In this document: in pieces, positions 16,275-25,824 of the stretch
Layout: each line of letters starts with the position of its first letter
Position numbering within the stretch: the first letter of the stretch is position 1
Origin: Pseudoalteromonas luteoviolacea S2607
GTDB taxonomy: Bacteria > Pseudomonadota > Gammaproteobacteria > Enterobacterales > Alteromonadaceae
Reading direction: 5' to 3'
DNA: 64,000 nucleotides
NCBI RefSeq assembly: GCF_001625575.1
Contig: NZ_AUXV01000072.1
Span: forward strand, 310,001-374,000
Notes under the pieces: model-generated
Told to the model about the DNA's origin: nothing
Database searches by the model: none
What the model saw: the letters and a program-made list of their open reading frames with translations, nothing else
Position numbers and translations under genes: made by a program

Positions 16275-17912
16275 TCAAGCTAACTTAAACCGATTAATCA
16301 TTTTCATCATATTGTCAGAAACCTGACTCAGCTCTTCACTGGCGGTCGCCATTAAGGTTGACTCATTAGCCAGTGATGATGAGCCATCATTTAGATTCGC
16401 GACATTTTGATTAATGCCATTGACCGTCATAGTTTGCTGCTCTGTCGCCGCTGAAATTTGCTGATTCATACCTTGAATAGCGTGCACTTCCTGCGCGATT
16501 TCATTTAACGCATCACCAGCAGAGGAAGAAATCTCGGACGTATTTGAAGCTTTTTCAGCGCCTTTGCTCATCACTTCTACAGCTTGTTCAGCCCCCGCCT
16601 GAAGTTTTTCAATAATGGTTTGGATTTCAATCGTCGATTCCTGCGTACGCAGTGACAAAGTGCGCACTTCATCGGCGACCACCGCAAAGCCTCGTCCGGC
16701 TTCCCCTGCTCGTGCCGCTTCAATAGCTGCATTCAGTGCTAATAAGTTGGTCTGCTCTGCGATTCCTCGGATCACCTCAAGTACGGTATCTACATTGCGA
16801 CTATCCGAAGCCAATTGTGCAATTACCTCGCTGGCTTCACCGATGTCTTGCGCTAACAATTGAGATTTTTGAATGTTACATTCAATAATCTCAAGGCTTT
16901 GTTCAGTTTGCTTGGCCGCTTTTACGCTGAACTCTGAAGCATCCACAGTTCTACCAGATACTTCCGTCACCGCACTGAGCATCTCATTCATGGCGCCAGC
17001 CAGCTCTTGTGTGTCATTTCTTTGCTGATTTAGATTCATGTCAACACTCGACACAGAGGAAGAAAGTCGATTAGCAGAATCGGACAGTTGTGTTCCCGCA
17101 GCACTGACACTGAGCATGATGTCTTGAATTGACCCCACAAAACGATTGAAATACTGTGCCAAATCAATCAACTCTTTGCTGCCCTCTTCTTTCAGACGCT
17201 GTGTTAAATCGCCTTCACCACTGGCGAGATCCCGCATTGCCGAAACCGTATTTTTAATTGGTTTAGTAATACTTCTGATGAAATAAATCACCAAGGTGGA
17301 CAGCACTGCCAAAACCATTACGACATTCATCAGAGAAATCATCTGAGATTGCTCGATGTCTTCCTCCAAAGCGGTAATATTGATGCCTGTACCAATCATC
17401 CAATCCCATGGGTGAAAGTAGTCAGCGTAACTGGTTTTAGGAGTCAACTCTGTGGCATCTGGTGACGTTTTCCATAAGTACTCCACAAACCCCCCGCCAC
17501 TTTTGCCTGTTGCATATAACTCCTCAACAAACAGCTTACCGTTACCGTCTTTCAGAGGCAGAATATTGGTCCCCAGCAAGTGCTTTAAACCGGATGCCAG
17601 TTGGATCCCATTTTTATCTGAGACAAAGATGTAATTACCGTTGTCAAATCGCATAGCTGAGATTGCTTCTAGCGCTAAGCGTTTTGCTTCTTCTTCATTC
17701 AATACACCGCTGCTACTTTGCTCATAATAATAGTTAATCACCCCCAGCGCGCTTTCAATAATAAGTTGTACGCCATATTCATAGTTGGCACGCATATGTT
17801 TATTCGTATTATGTGCATCTAGCAAAGAGTTAGCGAATAACCCTACCGCAAACAACACCACTATCATCCATGCGCGGGCACCGATCGGTGCATTATGAAT
17901 TGAATAGTTCAT
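16275..17912 (-). CDS. Methyl-accepting chemotaxis protein with single Cache domain
   Basis: 545 residues: membrane helix near 12-30, a periplasmic single-Cache-type sensor (about 40-190; DNGNYIFVSDKNGIQLASG and WDWMIGTGINITALEEDI), a second helix near 195-213, HAMP near 214-268 (SITKPIKNTVSAMRDLASGE), and the signalling domain, whose hairpin tip reads AEQTNLLALNAAIEAARAGE then AGRGFAVVADEVR. It senses an external or periplasmic ligand and controls CheA. No C-terminal pentapeptide is present. It lies 12 nt downstream of a small gene and may share an operon with the NHL-propeller gene. Confidence 0.95.
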   Translation of the reverse strand: MNYSIHNAPIGARAWMIVVLFAVGLFANSLLDAHNTNKHMRANYEYGVQLIIESALGVINYYYEQSSSGVLNEEEAKRLALEAISAMRFDNGNYIFVSDKNGIQLASGLKHLLGTNILPLKDGNGKLFVEELYATGKSGGGFVEYLWKTSPDATELTPKTSYADYFHPWDWMIGTGINITALEEDIEQSQMISLMNVVMVLAVLSTLVIYFIRSITKPIKNTVSAMRDLASGEGDLTQRLKEEGSKELIDLAQYFNRFVGSIQDIMLSVSAAGTQLSDSANRLSSSVSSVDMNLNQQRNDTQELAGAMNEMLSAVTEVSGRTVDASEFSVKAAKQTEQSLEIIECNIQKSQLLAQDIGEASEVIAQLASDSRNVDTVLEVIRGIAEQTNLLALNAAIEAARAGEAGRGFAVVADEVRTLSLRTQESTIEIQTIIEKLQAGAEQAVEVMSKGAEKASNTSEISSSAGDALNEIAQEVHAIQGMNQQISAATEQQTMTVNGINQNVANLNDGSSSLANESTLMATASEELSQVSDNMMKMINRFKLA

Positions 17913-17924
17913 AGAGCCTCCCAG

Positions 17925-18170
17925 CTACTCGTGCGGTTCTGTCACTTTTTGAGAAGAAAAACAGGACTCATGGCTACTGTAAAGGCGGCGTAGTGCCTCT
18001 CGACATGTGTCCTCGTCCTTGCCGTTTTTTTCAACGTGTTGGATCACTTCTTGAAATTGCTGCATAAGATCACGAGAGTGTGCCTCTGACTTTTGGCATA
18101 CTCTCTTTTCGTCCTGTGATTTACGATGCAACAGCTTTTTTCCCTGTGCACGCTTAAATACACTCTCCAT
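17925..18170 (-). CDS. Small cytoplasmic protein, 82 aa, between NHL and MCP genes
   Basis: The frame extends to 18233, but the ATG at 18170 has AGGGGGAG immediately upstream and gives a protein of about 82 residues, rich in Lys, Glu and Gln with a helical pattern (AHSRDLMQQFQEVIQHVEKN) and two or three cysteines. Family not recognised. The MCP gene starts 12 nt after its stop, so it probably functions with the receptor, for instance as an adaptor; that is inference from position. Confidence 0.55.
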   Translation of the reverse strand: MESVFKRAQGKKLLHRKSQDEKRVCQKSEAHSRDLMQQFQEVIQHVEKNGKDEDTCREALRRLYSSHESCFSSQKVTEPHE

Positions 18171-18241
18171 AACTCCCCCTGAGATTGCCTGTACACGCCA
18201 CCACTGCACAGTTAAGGCTTGCAGCGCACGCACAGTCCTTG

Positions 18242-20299
18242 TTAAATGTTAAATTGATAAACGTTCACTCTGTTCAGCGCACAATCTGGCAAATAGACTT
18301 TGCTGTTTTTAACGTGCAATAGATAAGGCAGCCACAGCTGTCCCTTCTCTCTGTCTGCACCAAAGCCGCTGAACGACTCCACGTACTTACCTGAGCAAGT
18401 GAAAACTTTGATTGCTCGATTCACAAGATCAGAAATAAACAAATAGCCATTTTCATGATCAATGCTCGTTGGCAGTAAAAAATTACCATTGTCGGTGCCA
18501 TACCCCTCTTGACCAAAACTGCGTACCCATTTACCTGCTTGATCATAAACTTCAATACGGTTGTTATTTTGGTCGGTGATAAAGCATGTGCCTTGCGCAT
18601 CAACGGTAATATCTGAAGGGGTGTGAAACTCGCCATGCTCAGAGCCCAGACGACCAAAGGTATGAACTAAAAAAGGCCCACCAGTATCTGCAAGGCGCCA
18701 ACGACAAATTCTGTTATTGCCTGAATCTGCAATTAGAATATCGTTATTGGTGGGGTCTATTGCTATCCCTTGCGGCTTATTAAGTTGTTCATCACCAGTT
18801 CCTAGACCACCGAAAACGGTGTAAGGCACCATTTCACCCAATGTATCGTTGTACTGTAAAACAGTCACAATTCCACTTAAATAATTACTCACAACTAACA
18901 AGGGTACCTCTGGATCTAATTGACCCGGCAGCGCTCGCTTAGGTATTAATGACGAGATCCCTAACGACCCAGGTAACATGGGTAAACTAATGGGTCTGGC
19001 TGAATCACTTTGACCATCTTCGGTTGCTTGCAATTGGTAATTACCTGAGTCCATCATCCAAAGCAGGTCCTCTGGATCATCAAACTTATCATTCAAGAAA
19101 ATCCGCACCATAGTCTGTTGCCACCGTTGCACCCATTCCGTTTGCGCCGATAAAGCAATGCTCAACCAAGAAGGTAGCCCAGGTGGTTGCATGACTTTTA
19201 CCAGCTGCTCCTGAAATGCAAGCTGATGCTCAACCCAATGTTCAAAAATAGGAGCATTACTTGAATAACCCGACTGCGTGCGAGTAACGTCTCCAACAAC
19301 AGAGGTCACAAAATGCAGCTGTCCAGGATTATCACGTTCGTCGCCAATCGTTTTTAGAACTCGCGTCGCCCGCGATTTGCCCCCTTTTAGGGTGGATAAA
19401 TTGACAGCATGTTTTTGCAACGATGCTAAAAATGGTTCGGTGATAAGCAAAGTGTTTGCTTCTATCGCTTGGGTAACCTGCACTGGCGCAAAAAAACCGT
19501 CTAAACGACCCATAAACTGACCATTTAAGTCATACACTGAAATGGCGTTTGGCTCACCACCGGGGATAAGCATACGGTTTTGGATCACAGACACACCACG
19601 GGAGAGTGCCAATCCGTCGATGTAGCACTTACCAGACGCCTTAAAAGTCACCCCTTTACCTTGCCAGTCACAACGAACTACGGTTGCGAACCCCGTGTTG
19701 GCTATATAAATATTGCCATTGTTATCTAAGCTCAGACCTTGGGGCCACAGTAAGTGAACAGAGTCTCCACCACCTTGCGGCTCTATCTCTTCAATTGATC
19801 TTTCAAACTTGCCATCTTCGCTGAAGATAACTAATCGGGACTGGCTATTTGGCCCTTCATAAAATTCATCAGCCACACACACTTTACCACTATGCACCAC
19901 AATGCCATTGGGGCCCTTAAGTTCGACCTCAGGCTCAGAACCGAAGACTTTAATCGAGCGGAGATGTAACTGCTCGGTGTATTCCACTATATGAACTCGG
20001 AAATTACCAATATCTGTAACATACACCCAATTTTTATCCGGATGAGCATGCAACCTAAACGGCATATTGAATTGTTCCTGCCCAGCCCCGACAGTGCCAT
20101 AGCTTGCAAGAATTTGATCCATTTCAGAGTCGAACACCAATACGCGGTTATGTGCCGTATCGGCCAACCAAATACGACCATATTTATCGACGCAACTACC
20201 GACTGGCGTGCTTAGAGAAAGGTGTCCGTTTGAAGAACACGGTAATTTTGGCAGCTGGTCAACAGTTGTGCCAATATAACTGTGGTATGAGATCCCCAT
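18242..20299 (-). CDS. NHL-repeat beta-propeller protein, 685 aa
   Basis: Repeated NHL blades are visible at both ends: VDKYGRIWLADTAHNRVLVF near 38-57, VTDIGNFRVHIVEY near 105, INPTNNDILIADSGNNRICRW-like text (IAIDPTNNDILIADSGNNRI) near 520, and VDAQGTCFITDQNNNRIEVY near 570. These suggest two six-bladed propellers joined by a helical middle region (residues 325-430). There is no signal peptide, so it is probably cytoplasmic. Propellers bind proteins, RNA or ligands. It heads a minus-strand cluster with the 82-aa gene and the MCP. Confidence 0.85.
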   Translation of the reverse strand: MGISYHSYIGTTVDQLPKLPCSSNGHLSLSTPVGSCVDKYGRIWLADTAHNRVLVFDSEMDQILASYGTVGAGQEQFNMPFRLHAHPDKNWVYVTDIGNFRVHIVEYTEQLHLRSIKVFGSEPEVELKGPNGIVVHSGKVCVADEFYEGPNSQSRLVIFSEDGKFERSIEEIEPQGGGDSVHLLWPQGLSLDNNGNIYIANTGFATVVRCDWQGKGVTFKASGKCYIDGLALSRGVSVIQNRMLIPGGEPNAISVYDLNGQFMGRLDGFFAPVQVTQAIEANTLLITEPFLASLQKHAVNLSTLKGGKSRATRVLKTIGDERDNPGQLHFVTSVVGDVTRTQSGYSSNAPIFEHWVEHQLAFQEQLVKVMQPPGLPSWLSIALSAQTEWVQRWQQTMVRIFLNDKFDDPEDLLWMMDSGNYQLQATEDGQSDSARPISLPMLPGSLGISSLIPKRALPGQLDPEVPLLVVSNYLSGIVTVLQYNDTLGEMVPYTVFGGLGTGDEQLNKPQGIAIDPTNNDILIADSGNNRICRWRLADTGGPFLVHTFGRLGSEHGEFHTPSDITVDAQGTCFITDQNNNRIEVYDQAGKWVRSFGQEGYGTDNGNFLLPTSIDHENGYLFISDLVNRAIKVFTCSGKYVESFSGFGADREKGQLWLPYLLHVKNSKVYLPDCALNRVNVYQFNI

Positions 20300-20847
20300 A
20301 ATACCTAGCCTGTAAAAGAGTCCATTTAGTCAAGCTTCTACCAGTACACTCGGCAGATCCTTGGCGCTGTAACTAATAATCATTTCATTAGTGCTGTTTC
20401 ATACAAAAAAGTAGCAGGAAGAAAATTACCCGCCAGTATGGAATAATGAAAATCGCGCATTTATTAAAAAATTCACATTTGCATCGTTACAGCAAAATAC
20501 GATTCGGCACATAAAACGCCAGCATTGACGGGGCTTAAGAGAGAATTTTCAGAATATATGACAACCTCAAGACAGTGCGATTGTTCGGTACAGTGCAAAG
20601 TTTAAGTATTAGCATTTTTCAGGTTGATGGCGTGACGCGTCATTTGCCCATCTATTCTTTGCATCCAAAACACCATGTATTGCTAGATACTTTTCTGACA
20701 AATCAGGCCAATAGCGGATAAATCAATAAAATTAAGCGCGTGTTCAATGTACATAGCGACACTAACTCAAGTCATTTGTGGATTCCATCTACGACAGATT
20801 TCAAGTAAGCTGCCCCATTCCATATAAACCCAAGCGAGGAAAGTGCG
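20300..20847. other. Gene-free interval between divergent genes
   Basis: 548 nt with no supported gene; it must hold the promoters of the NHL-propeller gene (leftward) and the coiled-coil gene (rightward). No repeat or strong hairpin is noticed. Confidence 0.4.
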
Positions 20848-21636
20848 TTGGATAAAAGAATTGAACCTGAATTACCCAGTATTACGCCCGACTTAGATCA
20901 GGTTGAAACCTATAAACAGTCCCTCAACCCTTCTAATAGTCAACCTTCTTCTTCTAGCGAAGGCCCCGAACAACAAACGGCTCCGGTAAAAAAAGCGGGC
21001 GCAATGAGTTGGTTAGGTGCAATCTCAATTATTGCATTGGCTGCCGGGTCATATGGACTTTACCAACAAAACCAAACCACACAGGCTCAATTGTTCGAGT
21101 CAACCAAGCGTATTGCAGAGCTGGAACGCACGCTGTCTGCAACAGGCGAAGAAATGGGCGCATCGGCAGGAGCGATACAGGCAAAGTTAGCAGCTTTGAG
21201 CGAACGCACCGATGAGCTTTGGTCACAAATGGATAAACTTTGGGCGTCGGCTTGGCGAAGAAACCAATCTGAAATCAAAAAGTTAAAAGAGCAAACTAGC
21301 AGCATTGCAAAAAATCAAAGCGAGCAGGCTAACACCCAATCAGGTGTCGCAACAAAAGTAGCGACACTCTCACAAAGCCAAACCGATTTAGCCTTTAAAT
21401 TATCGATATTAGAAGAACAACAGCAGGCGGCACAGGCATTAAAAAAGCAGTTATCCTCGATAAACACCGACCTAGATCAATTGAAATCTCAATCACGTGG
21501 CAGAGATGCCAAACAGGTAGAAATTGGTGGCACGCTTGCGCAACTTGAAATCACACAAAACGCGTTAGCAGAGCAATTAGAACGTCTTGAAACGAGACTG
21601 GCAACTGCATCAAAGGCACCAAAAGCGGTCAATTAA
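20848..21636 (+). CDS. Membrane-anchored coiled-coil protein, 262 aa
   Basis: A polar N-terminal tail of about 50 residues rich in Ser, Gln and Pro is followed by one membrane helix (AMSWLGAISIIALAAGSYGL, about 51-70) and a long heptad-like coiled coil to residue 255 (LFESTKRIAELERTLS, LEITQNALAEQLERLETRL). The start is a TTG at 20848 with GAGGA 8 nt upstream. It looks like an inner-membrane protein with a periplasmic coiled coil. No family name is certain. A repeat unit begins 9 nt after the stop. Confidence 0.75.
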   Translation: MDKRIEPELPSITPDLDQVETYKQSLNPSNSQPSSSSEGPEQQTAPVKKAGAMSWLGAISIIALAAGSYGLYQQNQTTQAQLFESTKRIAELERTLSATGEEMGASAGAIQAKLAALSERTDELWSQMDKLWASAWRRNQSEIKKLKEQTSSIAKNQSEQANTQSGVATKVATLSQSQTDLAFKLSILEEQQQAAQALKKQLSSINTDLDQLKSQSRGRDAKQVEIGGTLAQLEITQNALAEQLERLETRLATASKAPKAVN

Positions 21637-21645
21637 CAAACCTAA

Positions 21646-21716
21646 ATCAATGGGGTCAGAGTCATTGATTCTTTGAATTTAAAAGATCAAACTCAACGAC
21701 TCTAACCCCTTTAATT
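21646..21716. repeat. REPIN: inverted pair of REP units
   Basis: Forward unit at 21646-21669 (core TGGGGTCAGAGTCATTG) and a diverged reverse unit at 21691-21716 (core GACTCTAACCCC). The arms ATCAATG and CATTGAT of the forward unit can pair. It sits between two convergent genes, 9 nt and 4 nt from their stop codons. Confidence 0.8.
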
Positions 21717-21720
21717 GTTT

Positions 21721-22020
21721 TTACTCTTCGTCATCCAAACGCGTCTGTCTGTAACCAGCTTTCGCCAATATCTCAACATAAAATGATGTAAGATTTTCAA
21801 GCTGTGTCTGATCTATTAGCTTATTAATTTGCGATACATGCACTGGTTGAGCTTCTGCTTCAGTTTTACCGAACTTACAGTCAAAGTCCCAAAAATCAAC
21901 ACCTGCAGGTAGAGTTTTATTACGCTCGCGCTTCAGATATTTTTTAATTTCATATTTAACCGCGTCAACACGCCTGGCTAATTTAATTTTTGGGTGAGTT
22001 AACTCAAATGTTTTTTTCAT
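21721..22020 (-). CDS. DUF6172-family protein
   Basis: 99 residues starting MKKTFELTHPKIKLARRVDA, then VKYEIKKYLKRERNKTLP and DFWDFDCKFG, which I recognise as the DUF6172 family (small cytoplasmic proteins of unknown function). The ATG at 22020 has GAAGG 5 nt upstream. The C-terminal half is helical. A REP unit lies 4 nt after the stop. Confidence 0.8.
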   Translation of the reverse strand: MKKTFELTHPKIKLARRVDAVKYEIKKYLKRERNKTLPAGVDFWDFDCKFGKTEAEAQPVHVSQINKLIDQTQLENLTSFYVEILAKAGYRQTRLDDEE

Positions 22021-22285
22021 AGTTGCCTTCAAAACAAGGAATACTCGAGCCTATCACTGGCTGGCTGAGTAAAAGGTGTGTATCTATAGGGTACGAACTT
22101 CGAACGCACATAGATATAGAAATATAACCTAGTTAGTTTACGTTAAAATAGGATACTCAGCATCAACAAAGACAAGAAAATAACTGTAGCCGCTTAAATC
22201 TTATATGGCGACGGCGGCCATGTTGAACGCTCGTAGATGCCTGCTTTTAACACCTTTAACAAATAAACAAGATAACAGTGTCAAA

Positions 22286-22309
22286 ATCAACGACTCTGAC
22301 CCCATTGAT
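22286..22309 (-). repeat. Single REP unit
   Basis: Reverse-oriented copy (ACTCTGACCCCATTGAT) in the 428-nt gap between the DUF6172 gene and speD. No other feature is seen in that gap. Confidence 0.8.
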
Positions 22310-22448
22310 CTCGGATTCCACAATCGTTGCACAATTCAGTGCTCAAATGCGTCTGTATTGGGCCGCTAGGTGTTTGTCTACATCGCCTCAAAAGTATTGA
22401 AAAAGACGATGCCCCGGAGCGCCGTTTCAACAAAAACTGAGTAAAAGA

Positions 22449-22886
22449 ATGAATATACCCTCTTCAGAGCCACAGTCAGTTCACCCTTTGGGTCAACATA
22501 TAATCGTCGATATATTCGATGCTTCAAACTTAGTCGGTGAGAAGCGTATAGAAGACATGATGGTTGAGTGTGCCCATGCTGCAAACGCCACGATCTTGAA
22601 TACCCATTTACACCCCTTCGAAACAAATGGCGGTGTATCGGGCATGATTATTCTAGCTGAGAGCCATATTTCGATTCACACTTGGCCTGAGTTTAACTTT
22701 GCTGCCATGGACATTTTTATGTGTGGTGACGCACAACCAGAGTTGTGTCTACCGATCATCGAACGCTACTTCCAGCCGGGCAAGATGGTGGTTAATACCC
22801 TCACAAGGGGAGGCACTGTCACTCGCTTTGGAGAGTTCCAACCTCTTTTACACAACCAGTTAAAAACAACCCTCAAAACCGCATAA
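22449..22886 (+). CDS. speD: S-adenosylmethionine decarboxylase proenzyme
   Basis: SpeD makes decarboxylated AdoMet, the aminopropyl donor for spermidine. At 145 residues it is of the short self-processing type. LAESHISIHTWPE contains the Glu71-Ser72 cleavage site that yields the pyruvoyl group and His77. HPFETNGGVSGMIIL and CGDAQPEL are also conserved. speE follows 21 nt later, forming a two-gene spermidine operon. Confidence 0.93.
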   Translation: MNIPSSEPQSVHPLGQHIIVDIFDASNLVGEKRIEDMMVECAHAANATILNTHLHPFETNGGVSGMIILAESHISIHTWPEFNFAAMDIFMCGDAQPELCLPIIERYFQPGKMVVNTLTRGGTVTRFGEFQPLLHNQLKTTLKTA

Positions 22887-22907
22887 CAAAACGGAGTAAT
22901 AACGCAA

Positions 22908-23870
22908 ATGACAAATATAAAATGGCATTATGAGCAAATGACAAGTGGCGTTCACATTGCACTTCGTTCAGAACAAGACTTAGTCGATGTGGAAACTGCA
23001 TTTCAAGACGTTAGCATTTTTGAAACCCGCCACCTTGGCAAAGTCATGCGCATCGATGACGGTATTCAAGTCACCACAAAAGGCGAACACATTTATCATG
23101 AAATGATGGCTCACGTTCCTATTCTTGTTCATAATCGCGTAAAAAACGTACTTATCGTTGGCGGTGGTGACGGTGGTAGTGCGCGCGAAGTTTTAAAACA
23201 CCACAGCGTAGAGAATGTGGTTATGGTGGATATTGACGAACAAATCGTCCAATTAAGCCGTAAGTATTTGCCAGAAATCAACAATGGCGCATTTGATGAC
23301 CCAAGGTTTGTGCTTCGTATTGGCGACGGTGCAGATATTATCTCTCAATACCAAGATTGTTTTGATCTGATCATTCTAGATGCAGCCGATCCAGATGGAG
23401 GTGCATCAGAAACACTTTTTACCCAGTCATTTTTCGGAAATTGCTTAAAAGCCCTCAAAGCTGATGGTATTTTGGTCGCACAAGGTGGTACCCCTTACTT
23501 TGAACCTTATATGATGCAGTCTATGGTTTCCCGATTGACTCAGGCATTTAATAACCCTGCCGGTATCTACTTGGGTGGTTGCTACGACTACTTTGGCGGC
23601 TCACACGCGTTTATTTGGGCGACGAGAAATGGCAGTATCAACACCCTGTCGATTGAAGAGCTTGAATCGCGTTTTGCTAAAGCAGATATTCAAACTAAGT
23701 ATTACTCACCAGAAGCGCATTTTGGTTCCTTCTTTTTATCGAAAGACATGCGAGACTATGTGAATCAAGCAATCAATTGTGAAAACGTGGATGAGCTATC
23801 AATGCCAGAAGCAGGAGATTGGGACGATTACACCCCAGAAACATCTAATGAAAGTGAAGACGAAGACTAG
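22908..23870 (+). CDS. speE: Spermidine synthase
   Basis: SpeE transfers the aminopropyl group from decarboxylated AdoMet to putrescine. The 320 residues include the N-terminal strand domain, the cofactor site VLIVGGGDGGSAREVL (GGGDGG at 85-90), the acidic VVMVDIDEQIV, and the substrate-site Asp pair in IILDAADPDG. The C-terminus is longer than in E. coli (288) and ends in an acidic tail (YTPETSNESEDED). Coupled to speD. Confidence 0.95.
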   Translation: MTNIKWHYEQMTSGVHIALRSEQDLVDVETAFQDVSIFETRHLGKVMRIDDGIQVTTKGEHIYHEMMAHVPILVHNRVKNVLIVGGGDGGSAREVLKHHSVENVVMVDIDEQIVQLSRKYLPEINNGAFDDPRFVLRIGDGADIISQYQDCFDLIILDAADPDGGASETLFTQSFFGNCLKALKADGILVAQGGTPYFEPYMMQSMVSRLTQAFNNPAGIYLGGCYDYFGGSHAFIWATRNGSINTLSIEELESRFAKADIQTKYYSPEAHFGSFFLSKDMRDYVNQAINCENVDELSMPEAGDWDDYTPETSNESEDED

Positions 23871-23914
23871 TTAATTACCCAACTTGCCCTAAACGCACAT
23901 TAACATTGAAGAAC

Positions 23915-23954
23915 AAGCCACTGATATGAGGAGTCACGCCCTAATCAGTGGCTT
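23915..23954 (+). terminator. Hairpin terminator after speE
   Basis: AAGCCACTGAT (23915-23925) pairs perfectly with ATCAGTGGCTT (23944-23954), 45 nt after the speE stop, followed by ATTTAT. It probably ends the speDE transcript. Two direct copies of TCAGGCCCCAT follow at 23968 and 23983. Confidence 0.5.
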
Positions 23955-24002
23955 ATTTATACCGAACTCAGGCCCCATCTGAGTCAGGCCCCATACATCC
24001 AG

Positions 24003-25799
24003 ATGCGATATAATGCGATGAAATCATTATTTAAACTCTTTGAAAGATTAGGTCACAAAGACACTTTTGACAGTCAGTTAAATGAAGCCCACCACAACCT
24101 ACCTTTTATTCGCCAGTGCTCAAAGGAGTTTTCAAGCTGGATAGCGCTTGCGTTTATCATTGCGTTGTTAGGCGGCGTTTTGCAGATTGTTACCTTCGAC
24201 TTTTTAGGAGAGTTAGTTGATTGGCTGGACACCTCTGGCGATCGTGCCCAGTTGAACGAAAAAGGAGTTGATTTAGCCATCATCGCAATTGCCATTGCGA
24301 TTGTTATTCCCACAATTACCCTAGGTAAAAACCTCGTTTTTCATCAGTTATTGGGGCCTAACCTTCAAAAAAACACCATCATAAAACTGTATCGTACATT
24401 GATAGGCTCACCCGCAAGCTACCACGAAGAGGATGACCCTGGCTCAACAGCCATTGTGATTGTAGATACATCTGAAGCCATCATCGATGTGGTCTTGCAG
24501 TTTTGTGGATTTGCGGGCTTCTTACTCGCCTTCTTGGGCGCGCTGCTATTTTATGTTGGTAATATTGACGGTTGGCTTATTTTACCTTTTTTAATTTGGA
24601 CCAGCGTATTTTTAGCCTTACTCATTTGGCAATGGATACCCAAAGCCAAAGTCACTAATCGACTAGAAGCAGAAAGCTGCGCTGAGATCACTGGCAAATT
24701 CACAGAGCGCTTTGCGCGTATTCGCACAGTAAAAATGCTATCGAATAAAGAATACGAACAAAAGTTCGTAGAAAAATGGGCGACAAGGCATCGCCGAGTT
24801 GTCGCGAAAGAATATCGTGTCTTCTCGAACTTTGCATCTATGACAGGATTGCTCAATGGCATTTTAGTTGTTGGTACAGGTGCTTTATGTTTGAAATTAT
24901 GGATTGATAACAGCATTTCCATTGGCGAATTCTCAATGGTTTTAGCCTTAGTTTATCGGGTCATCTCATTGTCGGAATGGTGCCAAGATGAGTTTGACGC
25001 TTTTTTTGTTTCTTGGGGTCAAGTCACTGTCGGTAGAGAGGTAATTAACGAGTTTCTTGAAGACGTCGAGCCTTTTGAAGAAGAGGGTAAATTCAACGTA
25101 ACTAGAGGTAAAATTACCTTCAAAAATGTTGTGTTTGCATATGAAAACAAAGCGCCTCTCTTTACCGGTTTATCTCTAAAAATAAAAGCGGGAGAAAAAG
25201 TCGGGATCATAGGCCCGTCTGGGGCAGGCAAATCTTCAATACTCAATATGCTCTCAGGTATTGACGAGATTGAAGAGGGTGCAATTTATGTAGATGGCAA
25301 AAATATCGAAGATTTTTCAACCGATAGCGTTTGTAGCGAGCTAAGCTTTTTAAATCAGGATATTGGTCTATTCAATCAAAGTATTTTTGAGAATATCGCA
25401 TTTGGTTTGAACAATGTAAGCAGAGAATCCGTGAGGCAAGCACTCGAAAAAGCCAATGCACTAGAGTTTGTGCAAAGCTACGAAGATACCCGAGGTCGCC
25501 AAGGTTTATGTGCATTTATCGGTGAAAATGGTGGACAGTTATCTGGAGGCCAACGCCAGCGCCTAGCATTGGCTAGAGCCATATTAAGAGATAAAAAAAT
25601 ACTCTTGCTGGACGAAGCAACTAGCGCCCTAGACCCCGACTTAAAAGCACAGTTTATTGCCACCCTCAAAACGCTTATGAAAGGTAAAACCGTCATTTCT
25701 ATTGCGCATTCTTATGATGTACTTACCATGATGGACCGCATCATTGAGATTAAAGATGGCAAAATAGCTAGAGAAGGGAAGCCCGCAGACATACTTTAA
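24003..25799 (+). CDS. ABC exporter half-transporter (membrane domain plus ATPase)
   Basis: 598 residues: a type-IV exporter membrane domain (about 45-330) followed by the ATPase with Walker A GPSGAGKSS near 403-411, the signature LSGGQRQRLALARAI near 513, and Walker B LLLDEATSALD near 534. The H-loop AHSYDVL replaces the usual AHR. It works as a dimer in the inner membrane. The substrate (lipid, peptide or drug) is not evident; there is no C39 peptidase domain, so it does not itself cut double-glycine leaders. An internal ATG at 24018 is an alternative start. A RAYT cassette begins 1 nt after its stop. Confidence 0.88.
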   Translation: MRYNAMKSLFKLFERLGHKDTFDSQLNEAHHNLPFIRQCSKEFSSWIALAFIIALLGGVLQIVTFDFLGELVDWLDTSGDRAQLNEKGVDLAIIAIAIAIVIPTITLGKNLVFHQLLGPNLQKNTIIKLYRTLIGSPASYHEEDDPGSTAIVIVDTSEAIIDVVLQFCGFAGFLLAFLGALLFYVGNIDGWLILPFLIWTSVFLALLIWQWIPKAKVTNRLEAESCAEITGKFTERFARIRTVKMLSNKEYEQKFVEKWATRHRRVVAKEYRVFSNFASMTGLLNGILVVGTGALCLKLWIDNSISIGEFSMVLALVYRVISLSEWCQDEFDAFFVSWGQVTVGREVINEFLEDVEPFEEEGKFNVTRGKITFKNVVFAYENKAPLFTGLSLKIKAGEKVGIIGPSGAGKSSILNMLSGIDEIEEGAIYVDGKNIEDFSTDSVCSELSFLNQDIGLFNQSIFENIAFGLNNVSRESVRQALEKANALEFVQSYEDTRGRQGLCAFIGENGGQLSGGQRQRLALARAILRDKKILLLDEATSALDPDLKAQFIATLKTLMKGKTVISIAHSYDVLTMMDRIIEIKDGKIAREGKPADIL

Positions 25800-25800
25800 A

Positions 25801-25824
25801 ATCAATGGGGTCAGAGTCATTGAT
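25801..25824 (+). repeat. REP unit, left flank of the RAYT gene
   Basis: Full forward copy (core ATGGGGTCAGAGTCATTG) beginning 1 nt after the ABC exporter stop. The TGA stop of the RAYT gene (25817-25819, minus strand) lies inside this unit. Confidence 0.9.

Noticed and set aside
24003..25799. Exporter for the double-glycine peptides
   Set aside because: The ABC protein lacks the N-terminal C39 peptidase domain and is 8 kb or more from the peptide genes.
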